64,000 nt of DNA from Saccharopolyspora shandongensis (lineage in GTDB: Bacteria; Actinomycetota; Actinomycetes; Mycobacteriales; Pseudonocardiaceae). The stretch's first letter is position 1; each line of letters opens with the position of its first letter. The position numbers were made by a program, and so were the translations under genes. Below are positions 1-9,029 of the stretch, in pieces. The stretch lies in contig NZ_FNOK01000005.1 in assembly GCF_900106995.1 (NCBI RefSeq), positions 186,001 through 250,000 on the forward strand, given 5' to 3'. The notes beneath the pieces were generated by a model that made no database searches, was not told the DNA's origin, and saw only the letters and a program-made list of their open reading frames with translations.

Positions 1-681
1 CCGGACCGGATGGCCAACCGGATCCTGGGCATGGGCGACCTGCTCACCCTCATCGAGCAGGCCGAGCAGGCATTCGACCAGGAGCAGGCCGAGCAGGCCG
101 CGCAGAAGCTCGGCACCGGCCAGCTGACGCTGGAGGACTTCCTGGAGCAGATGCAGGCGGTCCGCCGGATGGGCCCGCTGCAGAACCTGCTGGGCATGCT
201 GCCGGGCGCGGGCCAGATGAAGGAGCAGCTGGCCAACTTCGACGAGAAGAGCCTGGACCGCATTCAGGCGATCATCCGCGGTATGACGCCCGCCGAGCGG
301 GCCGACCCGAAGATCATCAACGCGTCCCGCCGCCAGCGCATCGCGCGCGGTTCCGGCGTCGCCATCAGCGAGATCAACGACCTGGTCAACCGGTTCTTCG
401 AAGCCCGCAAGATGATGCAGCAGATGGCGGGCGGCTTCGGCTTCGGCGGTGGCGGGGGCAGCAAGAACCGCAAGGGCAAGAAGGGGAAGAAGGGCAAGAA
501 GGGGCGCGGCCCGACGCAGCCCAAGGGCATGCGCGGCCTGCCCGGTGGTTTCCCCGGCCTGCCGCCGGGCGGCATGGGCATGCCGGGCGCGGGCCCGGAC
601 CTGTCCAAGCTGGAGGGCGGCATGAACGACCTGCCCGCCGGTTTCGACCCGTCGAAGCTGAACTTCGGCAAGAAGAAGTGA
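1..681 (+). CDS. ffh: Signal recognition particle protein Ffh, C-terminal part (5' end outside window)
   Basis: The open frame enters from the left edge, so the N and G (GTPase) domains are missing. What remains is the methionine-rich M domain that binds SRP RNA and signal peptides. It opens with the family-typical stretch RILGMGDLLTLIEQAE and continues with FLEQMQAVRRMGPLQNLLGM. The motif SRRQRIARGSG is the conserved RNA-binding helix. A Lys/Gly/Pro-rich tail of about 80 residues follows, as is common in actinobacterial Ffh. SRP delivers nascent membrane and secreted proteins to FtsY and the Sec translocon. The stop codon overlaps the next gene's GTG start by four bases, which suggests translational coupling. 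Confidence 0.96.
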   Translation, partial: PDRMANRILGMGDLLTLIEQAEQAFDQEQAEQAAQKLGTGQLTLEDFLEQMQAVRRMGPLQNLLGMLPGAGQMKEQLANFDEKSLDRIQAIIRGMTPAERADPKIINASRRQRIARGSGVAISEINDLVNRFFEARKMMQQMAGGFGFGGGGGSKNRKGKKGKKGKKGRGPTQPKGMRGLPGGFPGLPPGGMGMPGAGPDLSKLEGGMNDLPAGFDPSKLNFGKKK

Positions 682-1751
682 CCGCCCTGCACCTGCGCGC
701 CGTCGTACTTCCAGACGGCGCGCAGCGGCAGCTGTGGGTGCAGGACGGCCGGATCAGCCTGGACCCGGTGCCCGGCGCCGAGACGGTGTTCGACGGCGGC
801 TTCGTGCTGCCGGGCCTGGTCGACGCGCACTGCCACGTCGGCATCGGCCCCGAGGGGCCGGTGGAGCTCGACGAGGCGGTGGCGCAGGCGGAGGCCGACC
901 GCGACGCCGGCACGCTGCTCATCCGCGACTGTGGCGCGCCGGTCGACACCCGGTCGCTGCAGGAACGCGAGGACCTGCCCAGGATCATCCGGGCCGGGAA
1001 GCACCTGGCGCGGCCCAAGCGCTACATCCCGTATCTGGCCGATCAGCTGGATCACGAGGAGCAGCTGCCCGCCGCGGTCGCCGAGCAGGTCGCGTACGGC
1101 GACGGGTGGATCAAGCTCGTCGGCGACTGGATCGACCGGTCGGTGGGCGACCTCGCGCCGCTGTGGAGCGACGAGGTGCTGGCCGAGGCGATCGCGACGG
1201 CGCACCGGCTGGGCGCGCGGGTCACCGCGCACGTGTTCGGCGAGGACGCGCTGCCCGGCCTGATCAACGCCGGGATCGACTGCATCGAGCACGGCACCGG
1301 GCTCACCGACGACACGATCGAGCTGATGGCCCGCAACGGCACGGCGCTCGTTCCGACGCTGATCAACATCGAGAACTTCCCGTCGTTCGCGTCGGCCGCG
1401 ACCAAGTACCCGGCCTACGCGGCGCACATGACCGACCTCTACGAGCGGGCCGACCGGACGGTCGCGAAGGCGATCGAGGCGGGCATCCCGGTGTACGCGG
1501 GAACCGACGCCGGCGGCGGCATCGAGCACGGCCTGCTGGCCGACGAGGTGCGCGCGCTGCACCGGGTCGGGATGTCCACCGAGCAGGCGCTCGGCGCGGC
1601 GTCGTGGGCCGCGCGCGAGTGGCTGGGCTGGTCCGGGCTGCAGCACGGTGCCGCGGCCGACTTGGTCTGCTACGACGCGGACCCGCGCAAGGACCTGTCG
1701 GTCCTGGACCACCCGACGCGGATCGTCCTGCGCGGCAACGTCGTCGGCTGA
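678..1751 (+). CDS. Amidohydrolase family protein
   Basis: This 357-residue protein starts at a GTG that overlaps the ffh stop. It has the metal-dependent amidohydrolase layout. A beta-sandwich N-terminus leads into LPGLVDAHCHVG near residue 50, where the HxH metal ligands lie. A later His is in RVTAHVFGED, another in CIEHGTGL, and the conserved Asp is in AGTDAGGG. Imidazolonepropionase- and prolidase-like members look similar, but the substrate cannot be read from sequence. Its position directly behind ffh probably reflects co-transcription rather than a role in secretion. The family call is safe; the reaction is unknown. Confidence 0.85.
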   Translation: MTALHLRAVVLPDGAQRQLWVQDGRISLDPVPGAETVFDGGFVLPGLVDAHCHVGIGPEGPVELDEAVAQAEADRDAGTLLIRDCGAPVDTRSLQEREDLPRIIRAGKHLARPKRYIPYLADQLDHEEQLPAAVAEQVAYGDGWIKLVGDWIDRSVGDLAPLWSDEVLAEAIATAHRLGARVTAHVFGEDALPGLINAGIDCIEHGTGLTDDTIELMARNGTALVPTLINIENFPSFASAATKYPAYAAHMTDLYERADRTVAKAIEAGIPVYAGTDAGGGIEHGLLADEVRALHRVGMSTEQALGAASWAAREWLGWSGLQHGAAADLVCYDADPRKDLSVLDHPTRIVLRGNVVG

Positions 1752-1860
1752 CTCCCGCCGCAGCTACCCGATGTGATCTTCCTCGCGCCAACCGCAGGTC
1801 GTGGAGGCGGTGCCGCTCCTGGTGGATGCTTAGGGTGAGCCCGGCAGAGGGGAGCGCAGC

Positions 1861-2682
1861 GTGGGCGAACAGCCCGAGCAGGAGCCGCGGGAGTTCCCGA
1901 AGAACCTCGGGGAACCGATGCGCCCGGTGGAGGACACCACCGACGCCGAGCTGCACCCCCGCTTCTGGGAGGCGCAGCGAGCCGCGGCGCGCCGCGGCTC
2001 GCTGGCGTGGGGGTTCGCAGCGTTCTTCATCGGCTACGGCGGCTACTACCTGACCGTGCTGATCCTCAACGCCGTCAGGCCGTCCCGGGCCGGCGGGTTC
2101 GATCCGACGACGCCGCCCAACACCGGCCCGCTGCTGTTGCTGGCCTTCGCCCCGAACATCCTGCTCGGCCTGGTGCCCGCGGTGTTCTCGTGGTGGCGCG
2201 GCAGGGGGCTGCGCTCGGATTTCGGCATCCTGCCGAAGCGCCGCGACTTCAAGGTGGGCCTGGCCTGCGGGGGCATCGCGCTGCTCGGCTCCTGGGCGTT
2301 GACGCTCGTGATCATCGCCATCGCCGGCCCGCCCCCGGAAACCGACCTGGCGCGGCTGATGCAGGGCGAGCGGACCGTCTGGCTGTTCCTGTTCGCGCTG
2401 TTCGCCTTCCTCGGCGCGCCGCTGACCGAGGAACTGCTGATGCGCGGCGCGCTCTGGGGCGCTCTGGAGCACTACCGCATCCCGCGGTACGCGATCCTGG
2501 TGCTGACCGCCTTGATCTTCGCCCTGATTCATCAGGAGGTGTGGCGCACGCCGGTGTTGTTCTTCGGCGGCCTCGCGATCGGCGCGGCGCGGATGATCAC
2601 CGGCCGGGTGGCTGCGAGCATGATCGCGCACGCGACGAACAACTTCCTGCCCGCACTGCTGCTGTTCGCCATCGCCCGATGA
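1861..2682 (+). CDS. CPBP family intramembrane metalloprotease (paralog 1)
   Basis: This 273-residue multi-pass membrane protein starts at GTG with a purine-rich GAGGGGAGCG stretch just upstream. It carries the CPBP (CAAX protease/bacteriocin-processing, Abi) signature. The EExxxR motif lies in APLTEELLMRG near residue 188, a conserved His in FALIHQEV near 222, and the HxxxN motif in IAHATNNF near 256. All catalytic positions expected for a glutamate/histidine intramembrane protease are present. The hydrophilic N-terminus of about 45 residues is acidic and probably cytoplasmic. A second copy follows immediately, so this is a tandem duplication. The substrate is unknown; members act in prenyl-protein processing, bacteriocin immunity or anti-sigma cleavage. 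Confidence 0.88.
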   Translation: MGEQPEQEPREFPKNLGEPMRPVEDTTDAELHPRFWEAQRAAARRGSLAWGFAAFFIGYGGYYLTVLILNAVRPSRAGGFDPTTPPNTGPLLLLAFAPNILLGLVPAVFSWWRGRGLRSDFGILPKRRDFKVGLACGGIALLGSWALTLVIIAIAGPPPETDLARLMQGERTVWLFLFALFAFLGAPLTEELLMRGALWGALEHYRIPRYAILVLTALIFALIHQEVWRTPVLFFGGLAIGAARMITGRVAASMIAHATNNFLPALLLFAIAR

Positions 2683-2791
2683 ATATCGCTGCCGTTGGCC
2701 GCACCGCCGGGGGTAACCTGGCGGCTCCGCCGGCGTCCGCACGCCGATACGGCCAGGAAGATGGCCGCCGACCGGCACCACGGAGGCGCCC

Positions 2792-3544
2792 ATGAACACC
2801 CCGAACCAGTCGGATCCCGCCGCGAACGCACCGATCGAGCCCGCCCAGCCCGAGGCTGCACCGACCCGGACCCACCGCTGGGGGCTCGGCGCGTTCTTCT
2901 TCGCGCAGGCGATCTTCGTGCTGGTTTCGGTGACGCTCGCGGCCGCGCTGGGCAGCCCGGACGGCATGGCCCTGGTCCTGATGCTGGTGCTGCCGACTGT
3001 GCTCGCCGGGGCGGTGGCCGTCCTGATCACCGTCGTGCGCGGCAACGGCCCGAGGCTGGACTTCGGCCTCGAATGGCGCTGGTCGGACGTCACCACCGGG
3101 CTGGCCATCGGCGGCATCGGCCTGGTCACGACGACCATCGCCACGATGCTGTGGGCGAAGTGGATGGGGCCGGACGCGCAGTCCACGGTGAGCAGCCTGG
3201 TCGACGGCGTGCAGCTGCCCCCAGCGCTGGCGGTGGTGATCTTCCTGCACATCTGGCTGGTCGCGCCGCTGTGCGAGGAGCTGCTCTACCGCGGGCTGCT
3301 CTGGGGCGCGATGGAACGGCTGCGGTGGAGCCAGCTGAACGTGTTCGTGCTCAGCACGGCCGTCTTCGCCATCGGGCACCTGGAGCCGGAGCGCACCGCG
3401 TTGCTGCTGGTCATAGCGATCCCGATCGGCGTGGCCCGGATGGTCACCGGGAGGCTGACGGCGAGCGTGGTCGCGCACCAGGTGAACAACTTCCTGCCCG
3501 CACTCGGCCTCCTGCTGCTCTCGCTGGGTCTGCTCCCGGCCTAG
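2792..3544 (+). CDS. CPBP family intramembrane metalloprotease (paralog 2)
   Basis: This 250-residue protein starts at ATG. It is clearly related to the preceding gene: both end in a similar AH-xx-NNFLPAL segment and both carry EELL-x-RG-x-LWGA. Motifs are LCEELLYRG near residue 160, AIGHLEP near 195 and VVAHQVNNF near 228, so the active site looks intact. Several transmembrane segments are evident. The two paralogs sit between ffh and rpsP, where many actinobacteria have few extra genes. They could act on different membrane substrates or form a heteromeric pair, but nothing in the sequence decides this. Confidence 0.88.
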   Translation: MNTPNQSDPAANAPIEPAQPEAAPTRTHRWGLGAFFFAQAIFVLVSVTLAAALGSPDGMALVLMLVLPTVLAGAVAVLITVVRGNGPRLDFGLEWRWSDVTTGLAIGGIGLVTTTIATMLWAKWMGPDAQSTVSSLVDGVQLPPALAVVIFLHIWLVAPLCEELLYRGLLWGAMERLRWSQLNVFVLSTAVFAIGHLEPERTALLLVIAIPIGVARMVTGRLTASVVAHQVNNFLPALGLLLLSLGLLPA

Positions 3545-3587
3545 CGCGACGGCCGCCGGACGGGTCCGCGGTCGTGGCGGCGGCGGT

Positions 3588-3601
3588 ATCTGGCACAATG
3601 G
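3588..3601 (+). promoter_or_regulatory. Conserved upstream motif of rpsP, shared with rplS
   Basis: ATCTGGCACAATGG lies about 135 bases before rpsP. The same 14-mer with one change (ATCTGGCACACTGG) lies about 140 bases before rplS. CACAAT/CACACT could be the -10 element of a promoter common to the two ribosomal-protein transcripts. No clear -35 hexamer is visible. Confidence 0.45.
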
Positions 3602-3734
3602 GATGCTGTTCGCCGCGAGGGGTCCCTCTCACCGCTTGTGGCCGCTTTTGACTAAGAGCATTCCACTCCGCTGCCCCACGCGGCTTGGCATGCTCACCGG
3701 AGCACCAACGAGAGTCTGAGGAGCACCAGCACCC

Positions 3735-4175
3735 GTGGCTGTGAAGATCAAGCTCGCGCGGATCGGCAAGATCCGCGAGCCGCACTACCGCATCGTCGTT
3801 GCCGACGCCCGCACCCGCCGCAACGGCCGGGCCATCGAGACGATCGGGCAGTACCACCCGAAGCAGAACCCGAGCGGCATCATCGTCAACTCGGAGCGGG
3901 TGCAGTACTGGCTGGGTGTCGGCGCGCAGCCGACCGAGCCGGTGCAGAACATCCTGGAGATTACCGGCGACTGGCAGAAGTTCAAGGGCCTGCCGGGCGC
4001 CGAGGGCCGGCTGAAGGTCGCCGAGCCGAAGCCGAGCAAGCAGGAGCTGTTCGAGGCCGCGCTGGCCGCCGCCGGCGAGGAGCCCACCACCGAGGCCACC
4101 ACCCCGAAGAAGAAGGGTGCGAAGAAGGCCGAGGACAAGGCTGAAGAGAAGAAGTCCGAGGAAGGTCAGGCGTGA
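3735..4175 (+). CDS. rpsP: 30S ribosomal protein S16
   Basis: This small-subunit protein is needed for assembly of the 16S 5' domain. The start is GTG, preceded by GAGGAG at 3718-3723. The first 80 residues are classic S16: the [11 protein letters not shown] start, [11 protein letters not shown], and [10 protein letters not shown]. Beyond the family core of about 85-100 residues there is a tail of about 50 residues rich in Lys, Glu and Ala ([11 protein letters not shown]), a common actinobacterial extension. The stop overlaps the GTG of the KH-domain gene, so the two are translationally coupled at the head of an rpsP-khpA-rimM-trmD operon. Confidence 0.97.
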   Translation: MAVKIKLARIGKIREPHYRIVVADARTRRNGRAIETIGQYHPKQNPSGIIVNSERVQYWLGVGAQPTEPVQNILEITGDWQKFKGLPGAEGRLKVAEPKPSKQELFEAALAAAGEEPTTEATTPKKKGAKKAEDKAEEKKSEEGQA

Positions 4176-4411
4176 CGGTCCTCGCGGACGCGCTTGAACA
4201 CCTGGTGCGCGGCATCGTCGACAACCCCGACGATGTCCGCGTCCAGCTGCTCACGACCCGACGCGGTCGCACCCTCGAGGTGCACGTGAACCCGGACGAC
4301 CTGGGCAAGGTCATCGGTCGCGGTGGTCGCACCGCGACCGCGCTGCGGACCGTGATGTCCGGCATCGGCGGCCGCGGCATCCGGGTCGACGTGGTCGACA
4401 CCGATCGCTGA
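4172..4411 (+). CDS. khpA: KH-domain RNA-binding protein KhpA
   Basis: This 79-residue protein consists of a single KH domain. The diagnostic GxxG loop is seen in [19 protein letters not shown] start, overlapping the rpsP stop. KhpA homologues bind RNA broadly, usually with a KhpB partner, and affect cell size and translation. It is almost always encoded between rpsP and rimM, exactly as here. Confidence 0.93.
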   Translation: MTVLADALEHLVRGIVDNPDDVRVQLLTTRRGRTLEVHVNPDDLGKVIGRGGRTATALRTVMSGIGGRGIRVDVVDTDR

Positions 4412-4419
4412 GCACGAAC

Positions 4420-4959
4420 ATGAGCGAGCCCGAGCTGCAAACCCTGGCCGTTGGCCGCATCGTCCGGCCGCACGGCGTGCGGGGGGAGCTTGTCGTCGAG
4501 GTGCTCACCGACAGTCCGGAGCTGCGTTTCGCTCCTGGCTCGGTGCTCGGGATGCAGCGTCGCGGGGTGGTCCGCGCGCAGAACCTGACGGTGACAGCCG
4601 CCCGGCAGCACGCCGGGCGGCTGCTCGTGCGTGCGGAGGGCGTCGAGGGCCGGGAGGCCGCCGAGGACCTGCGCGGCGTGCTGCTGACCATCAGCTCCGA
4701 CGCCCTCGAACCGACCGACGACCCGGACGAGTTCCACGACCACGAGCTGACCGGCCTGCGGGTCGAGCGGGTCTCCGGCGAAGAGGTGGGCGAGGTGCGG
4801 GACGTCCTGCACACTCCTGCCGGTGAGCTGCTGGCCGTGCGCACCGCGGACGGTCGCGAAGTCCTGGTGCCGTTCGTCGCCGAGATCGTCCCCGAGGTCG
4901 ACCTCGCCGCCGGTCGCCTGGTCGTCGATCCGCCGGAGGGCCTGCTCGAAGCCGAGTGA
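4420..4959 (+). CDS. rimM: Ribosome maturation factor RimM
   Basis: This 179-residue assembly factor binds S19 in the 30S head and aids 16S processing. It opens with the typical [22 protein letters not shown]. The C-terminal PRC-barrel half contains [21 protein letters not shown] and ends in [28 protein letters not shown]. It lies nine bases behind khpA and is followed by trmD after a 73-base gap that may hold a weak hairpin. Confidence 0.96.
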   Translation: MSEPELQTLAVGRIVRPHGVRGELVVEVLTDSPELRFAPGSVLGMQRRGVVRAQNLTVTAARQHAGRLLVRAEGVEGREAAEDLRGVLLTISSDALEPTDDPDEFHDHELTGLRVERVSGEEVGEVRDVLHTPAGELLAVRTADGREVLVPFVAEIVPEVDLAAGRLVVDPPEGLLEAE

Positions 4960-4983
4960 CGCCGGACCGGCAACAGCAAGATC

Positions 4984-5015
4984 AAACCGCCCTCGCCGCC
5001 GGAGCGGGGGTTTTT
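4984..5015 (+). terminator. Possible weak terminator or attenuator between rimM and trmD
   Basis: AAACC and CCC (separated by a bulged G) can pair with GGGGG-TTT across a GC-rich loop, followed by TTTTTCC. The stem is short and imperfect, so partial attenuation inside the operon is as likely as termination. Confidence 0.3.
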
Positions 5016-5032
5016 CCTTTTCCGAGGGCCAC

Positions 5033-5833
5033 ATGCGCATCGACGTCATCACGATCTTCCCCGACTACCTGGCGCCGCTGCGGGAAGCGCTGCTCGGCAA
5101 GGCCATCGAGCGCGAGCGGATCGCGGTCGGCGTGCACGACCTGCGGGACTGGACGCACGACGTGCACCGGGCGGTCGATGACAGCCCGTACGGCGGCGGC
5201 CCCGGCATGGTGATGAAGCCGGACGTCTGGGGCGAGGCGCTCGACGGCGTTTGCGGCGCCGCCGACTCCGCCGCCCCGGTTCCCCGGCTGATCGTGCCGA
5301 CCCCGGCCGGGCGGCCGTTCGACCAGCGCACCGCGATCCGCTGGTCCGCCGAGCCGTGGCTGGTGTTCGCCTGCGGCCGCTACGAGGGAATCGACCAGCG
5401 GGTGATCGACGACGCCGCCACCCGGATGCCGGTGGAGGAGGTGTCCATCGGCGACTACGTGCTGGTCGGCGGCGAGGTCGCCGCGCTGGTCATGATCGAG
5501 GCCGTGGCCCGCCTGCTGCCCGGAGTGCTGGGCAACCCGCTGTCGGCCGAGCAGGACTCGTTCTCCGACGGGCTGCTGGAAGGCCCCTGCTACACCCGCC
5601 CCGAGGTGTGGCGCGGGCGCGCGGTGCCGGACGTGCTGCGCTCCGGGAACCACGCCGCGATCGACCGCTGGCGCCGCGATCAGGCGCTGGCCAGGACCTA
5701 CCAGCGGCGCCCGGACCTGCTGGCCGAGCTGCCGGAGGGGACCCTGAACAAAGCCGACCGAGCGCAACTCGATAAACTGCGGGAGTCGGAGCATTCCGAC
5801 GAGTCCCGGGATGCCGGAGACGCGCAGCGCTGA
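5033..5833 (+). CDS. trmD: tRNA (guanine-N1)-methyltransferase TrmD
   Basis: TrmD methylates G37 of tRNAs reading CNN codons and so prevents +1 frameshifting. The ATG at 5033 was chosen because translation there gives the canonical [13 protein letters not shown] start; the frame is open further upstream but has no homologous sequence. The 266-residue length suits the family. SPOUT trefoil-knot motifs are visible: [16 protein letters not shown] near residue 50, [10 protein letters not shown], and [19 protein letters not shown]. The C-terminal domain contains [11 protein letters not shown]. It is the last gene before rplS, which has its own upstream motif. Confidence 0.97.
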   Translation: MRIDVITIFPDYLAPLREALLGKAIERERIAVGVHDLRDWTHDVHRAVDDSPYGGGPGMVMKPDVWGEALDGVCGAADSAAPVPRLIVPTPAGRPFDQRTAIRWSAEPWLVFACGRYEGIDQRVIDDAATRMPVEEVSIGDYVLVGGEVAALVMIEAVARLLPGVLGNPLSAEQDSFSDGLLEGPCYTRPEVWRGRAVPDVLRSGNHAAIDRWRRDQALARTYQRRPDLLAELPEGTLNKADRAQLDKLRESEHSDESRDAGDAQR

Positions 5834-5872
5834 CCCCGCGTCGGCGGGGGCGGTTCAGACGCCGAAGTGCGG

Positions 5873-5886
5873 ATCTGGCACACTGG
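5873..5886 (+). promoter_or_regulatory. Conserved upstream motif of rplS, shared with rpsP
   Basis: ATCTGGCACACTGG differs by one base from the 14-mer upstream of rpsP. It lies about 140 bases before the L19 start, in the trmD-rplS gap. It is probably a promoter -10 region or a shared control site. Confidence 0.45.
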
Positions 5887-6025
5887 AACGGTTGATGCAG
5901 CCGAATGACGAGTTCGGCGGGCTCACAAGCAAGTTCACCCCGTGGCAGGCGGTGCCCACCAGTAGGTCGGGTCATCGACGTTGGAGAACACGGGTGCCTT
6001 CGACACGGATGAGGACGGACCACCG

Positions 6026-6385
6026 ATGAACACCCTGGACGCGCTGGACGCCCAGTCGTTGCGTTCCGACATTCCGGCCTTCCGGCCTGGCGACACGCTG
6101 AAGGTCCACGTCCGCGTCATCGAGGGTTCGCGCGAGCGGATCCAGGTCTTCCAGGGCGTGGTCATCCGCCGCCACGGCGATGGCGTCCGGGAGACCTTCA
6201 CCGTGCGCAAGATTTCCTTCGGTGTCGGTGTGGAGCGGACGTTCCCGGTGCACACCCCGAACATCGCGCAGATCGAGGTCGCGGCGCGCGGTGACGTTCG
6301 GCGGGCGAAGCTGTACTACCTGCGCGAGCTGCGCGGCAAGAAGGCGAAGATCAAGGAGAAGCGCGAGACCGCGCCGGCTTCCTGA
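6026..6385 (+). CDS. rplS: 50S ribosomal protein L19
   Basis: L19 lies at the 30S-50S interface. The ATG at 6026 gives 119 residues, the family length, starting [13 protein letters not shown]. An in-frame ATG 45 bases upstream would add a non-homologous stretch. Conserved segments are [39 protein letters not shown] and [16 protein letters not shown] strong terminator follows. Confidence 0.97.
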   Translation: MNTLDALDAQSLRSDIPAFRPGDTLKVHVRVIEGSRERIQVFQGVVIRRHGDGVRETFTVRKISFGVGVERTFPVHTPNIAQIEVAARGDVRRAKLYYLRELRGKKAKIKEKRETAPAS

Positions 6386-6410
6386 TCGACAGCCACTCGG
6401 AATCACGACA

Positions 6411-6440
6411 ACGGCCCAGGTGCTCGCACCTGGGCCGTTT
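6411..6440 (+). terminator. Rho-independent terminator after rplS
   Basis: ACGGCCCAGGTG pairs perfectly with CACCTGGGCCGT around a tight loop, followed by TTTCG. It lies 25 bases behind the L19 stop and closes the ribosomal-protein transcript. Confidence 0.85.
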
Positions 6441-6656
6441 CGCGTGTCCGGACGTGCGCGTTTCGCCCGGTGGTGGCGGGAACCGGGTGTTCCACCTTCG
6501 AGTGATCGCCGGGGGTGCTGCGCCCCGCCGTGGTGCCGACCCGAATGGGATGTACCGGAAAAGAGCACGTCACAGCGGCACCGCGCGGCGGTGGAACGGG
6601 TCACCGGAGCCGGGGGAGCGCGACGGCGCCCACTGCGGTTCCAGTAGCCTGGCCAG

Positions 6657-7571
6657 GTGGCCGACGTCATGCGCAGCGGATCAGCGGAAGACCCCCAGGG
6701 TGCGGAGCACTCCAGCGGTGCCCCGGACGAGCCGGGCGGTACTCCCCGTCGCCGCAAGCCCAAGGACAAGAAGAAGGGCTCGTTCTGGCGCGAGCTGCCG
6801 ATCCTGATCGTCACCGCACTCGTGCTGACGGTGCTCATCCAGGCCTTCCTGGCCAGGGTGTACGTGATCCCGTCGCAGTCGATGGAGCAGACCCTGCACG
6901 GGTGCACCGGCTGCAACAACGACCGGGTGCTGGTGGACAAGATCACCTACCGCTTCAGTGATCCGGAGCCGGGCGACGTGGTGGTGTTCCGCGGCCCGCA
7001 GCCCTGGGTGCAGAACGAGTTCGAGGCGGACGAGCCGTCCAACCCCGTCGCCGGCTTCTTCCAGGGCGCGGCTTCGCTGCTGGGCTTCGGCGCCCCGGAC
7101 GAGAAGGACTTCGTCAAGCGGGTGATCGCCGTCGGCGGTCAGACCGTGGAGTGCTGCGACGCGCAGAACCGGGTGCTGGTCGACGGCAAGCCGCTCAACG
7201 AGCCGTACCTGTACTGGGAGCCCGGCCGTGGGGTCGGCCAGGACGAGTTCAAGGCCGTGACGGTCCCGCCGGGGCACCTGTGGGTGATGGGCGACAACCG
7301 CAACGACTCGGCGGACTCGCGGGTGCAGGGCGGTGGCGGCACCAACGGTGCGGTGCCGGTCGACAACGTGATCGGCAAGGCTCAGCTGATCGTCCTGCCG
7401 CCGACCCGCTGGCAGAGCATCCCGGAGCCGAACCCGCAGACCACCGCGCTGGGCGCGCCTGGCTGGCAGACCGGGGTGCCGTTGGGCGTCGGTTTCGCCG
7501 CGGCGTTCCCGACGCTCTGGCTGGGTCGTAGGCTCGTCGGTGTGGTGAAGCAGCGACGGTCGCCGGAGTGA
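6657..7571 (+). CDS. lepB: Signal peptidase I
   Basis: This membrane-bound Ser/Lys protease removes signal peptides from Sec/Tat substrates. It has 304 residues from GTG. A charged Lys-rich N-terminus precedes one transmembrane helix ([18 protein letters not shown]). The catalytic Ser is in [11 protein letters not shown] and the catalytic Lys in [11 protein letters not shown]; box E is [14 protein letters not shown]. An insertion of roughly 40 residues after [10 protein letters not shown] and a second C-terminal hydrophobic segment ([17 protein letters not shown]) are usual in actinobacterial enzymes. rnhB follows within eight bases. Confidence 0.95.
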   Translation: MADVMRSGSAEDPQGAEHSSGAPDEPGGTPRRRKPKDKKKGSFWRELPILIVTALVLTVLIQAFLARVYVIPSQSMEQTLHGCTGCNNDRVLVDKITYRFSDPEPGDVVVFRGPQPWVQNEFEADEPSNPVAGFFQGAASLLGFGAPDEKDFVKRVIAVGGQTVECCDAQNRVLVDGKPLNEPYLYWEPGRGVGQDEFKAVTVPPGHLWVMGDNRNDSADSRVQGGGGTNGAVPVDNVIGKAQLIVLPPTRWQSIPEPNPQTTALGAPGWQTGVPLGVGFAAAFPTLWLGRRLVGVVKQRRSPE

Positions 7572-7578
7572 CGTCGAC

Positions 7579-8331
7579 GTGACGGTGGCGGCGTTCCGGC
7601 CGCCGAGGTCGGTGATCCGGCGCAGCAGCGGTAATTGGGCTCTTCAGAGCGCGCTGGACCGCCGGGGCCTCGGCCCGGTGGCAGGTGTGGACGAGGCCGG
7701 GCGCGGTGCGTGCGCGGGCCCGCTCGTGGTGGCGGCGTGCGCGCTCCGCCCGGGCGACGCGCGGCGGTTCGACGGGCTGACGGACTCGAAGGTGCTTTCG
7801 GAGGCCGACCGGGAGCGCCTGTACGGCCGCATCACCGAGCGGGCCTTGAGCTGGTCGACCATCGTGATCTCGGCCGAGGACGTAGACGCGCTCGGCATCC
7901 ACGTGGCGAACCTGGAGGGCATGCGGCGGGCGGTCGCGCAGCTGAACCCGCACCCCGGCTACGTGCTGACCGACGGCTTCCGGGTGTCGGGGCTCGCGAC
8001 GCCCAGCGTGGCGGTGGTGAAGGGCGACCTGGTCGCGGCCTGCGTGGCCGCGGCGTCGGTGCTGGCGAAGGTGACCCGGGACCGGATGATGACCGCGCAG
8101 CTGCACGCCGAGTTCCCGGACTACGGGTTCGACGTGCACAAGGGGTACAGCACGCCGGTGCACTCGGCCCGGCTGAAGCAGTTCGGCCCCTGCGTCGAGC
8201 ACCGGTGGTCGTACGCGAACGTGGTCGCTGCGGCGCAGCGGCACGGGATGCGCTCGCCGCGAACCGTGACGAGCAAGCCCGGGTTGTTCGATGCTTCCGA
8301 CAGGGATGTGGTGGACAATGAGGCGTTGTAG
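7579..8331 (+). CDS. rnhB: Ribonuclease HII
   Basis: RNase HII cleaves RNA in RNA-DNA hybrids and starts removal of misincorporated ribonucleotides. It has 250 residues from GTG. The type-2 active site is seen in [20 protein letters not shown] (catalytic Asp-Glu and the GRG loop). Further acidic residues lie in LTDSKVLSE and YVLTDGF. The segment [11 protein letters not shown] is the conserved C-terminal substrate-binding region. It is probably co-transcribed with lepB and the DUF2469 gene. Confidence 0.95.
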   Translation: MTVAAFRPPRSVIRRSSGNWALQSALDRRGLGPVAGVDEAGRGACAGPLVVAACALRPGDARRFDGLTDSKVLSEADRERLYGRITERALSWSTIVISAEDVDALGIHVANLEGMRRAVAQLNPHPGYVLTDGFRVSGLATPSVAVVKGDLVAACVAAASVLAKVTRDRMMTAQLHAEFPDYGFDVHKGYSTPVHSARLKQFGPCVEHRWSYANVVAAAQRHGMRSPRTVTSKPGLFDASDRDVVDNEAL

Positions 8332-8364
8332 TCCGAACGGCAATGCAGAAGGGCTCGCACAGCG

Positions 8365-8688
8365 ATGAGCGCCGAGGATCTCGAGAAGTACGAGACCGAG
8401 ATGGAGCTGCAGCTCTACAAGGAGTACCGCGACATCGTCGGGCAGTTCACCTATGTCGTGGAGACGGAACGGCGCTTCTACCTGGCCAACGCGGTGGACG
8501 TGCAGGTGCGCAACTCCGACTCGGAGGTCTACTTCGAGGTGGCGATGTCGGACGCGTGGGTGTGGGACATGTACCGCCCGGCGCGGTTCGTCAAGAACGT
8601 GCGGGTGATCACGTTCAAGGACGTCAATGTGGAGGAGCTGGACAAACCGGACTTGCGGCTGCCGGAGAGCGGCCCGTTCGGTTCCTGA
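8365..8688 (+). CDS. DUF2469 family protein
   Basis: This 107-residue acidic protein is highly conserved in actinobacteria next to rnhB and yraN. It starts MSAEDLEKYETEMELQLYKEY. Aromatic residues are many (VYFEVAMSDAWVWDMYRPARF). It has no membrane segment or signal peptide. Its function is not known to me; conservation of sequence and neighbourhood suggests a housekeeping role. It is followed by a strong terminator. Confidence 0.92.
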   Translation: MSAEDLEKYETEMELQLYKEYRDIVGQFTYVVETERRFYLANAVDVQVRNSDSEVYFEVAMSDAWVWDMYRPARFVKNVRVITFKDVNVEELDKPDLRLPESGPFGS

Positions 8689-8702
8689 TCCCGGTCCAGA
8701 GG

Positions 8703-8741
8703 AAGCTCGGGTGGCCCGAAATCCGGCCGCCCGAGCTTTTT
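8703..8741 (+). terminator. Rho-independent terminator after the DUF2469 gene
   Basis: AGCTCGGG and GGCC, separated by one base, pair with GGCC and CCCGAGCT. TTTTT follows, making a textbook terminator for the lepB-rnhB-DUF2469 unit. Confidence 0.88.
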
Positions 8742-8853
8742 CATGCGCGCATGCCGACCGGTCGTGGCGACGCCGCGGTTTTGCAGAATGCGCAGTGCGC
8801 AAAGCATTTTTGATTCGGAAGTGGGTCGTCCCCACTCGTCGGGGTGAGCCGAG

Positions 8854-8881
8854 TTGTCCACAGGGGATTGATTAGTCCACA
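8854..8881 (+). promoter_or_regulatory. Pair of DnaA-box-like sequences in the 8689-9029 gap
   Basis: TTGTCCACA (8854-8862) equals the consensus DnaA box known for Streptomyces. TAGTCCACA (8873-8881) differs at one position. Their starts are 19 bases apart. Apart from the terminator at 8703, the rest of this 341-base gap is an AT-richer stretch leading to yraN with no further recognisable element. Confidence 0.45.
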
Positions 8882-9029
8882 GATTCCGGAATATCACTGG
8901 ATATCGGCTTTGCTTCCGGGCAAGTTGGATTCATCGACGTGCCCGGAACCGTTGGCGCAATTGGCGAAAATCGCTCGCATGCGTCCGGGATGCCGGCACG
9001 GAACCGAATCCCGAACCGAGGAGGAAGCC

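Noticed and set aside
264-1712. Long reverse-strand open frame of 482 codons over ffh and the amidohydrolase
   Set aside because: Arg/Pro-rich composition without any recognisable domain, and it is fully antisense to two clearly conserved genes; typical of GC-rich shadow frames.
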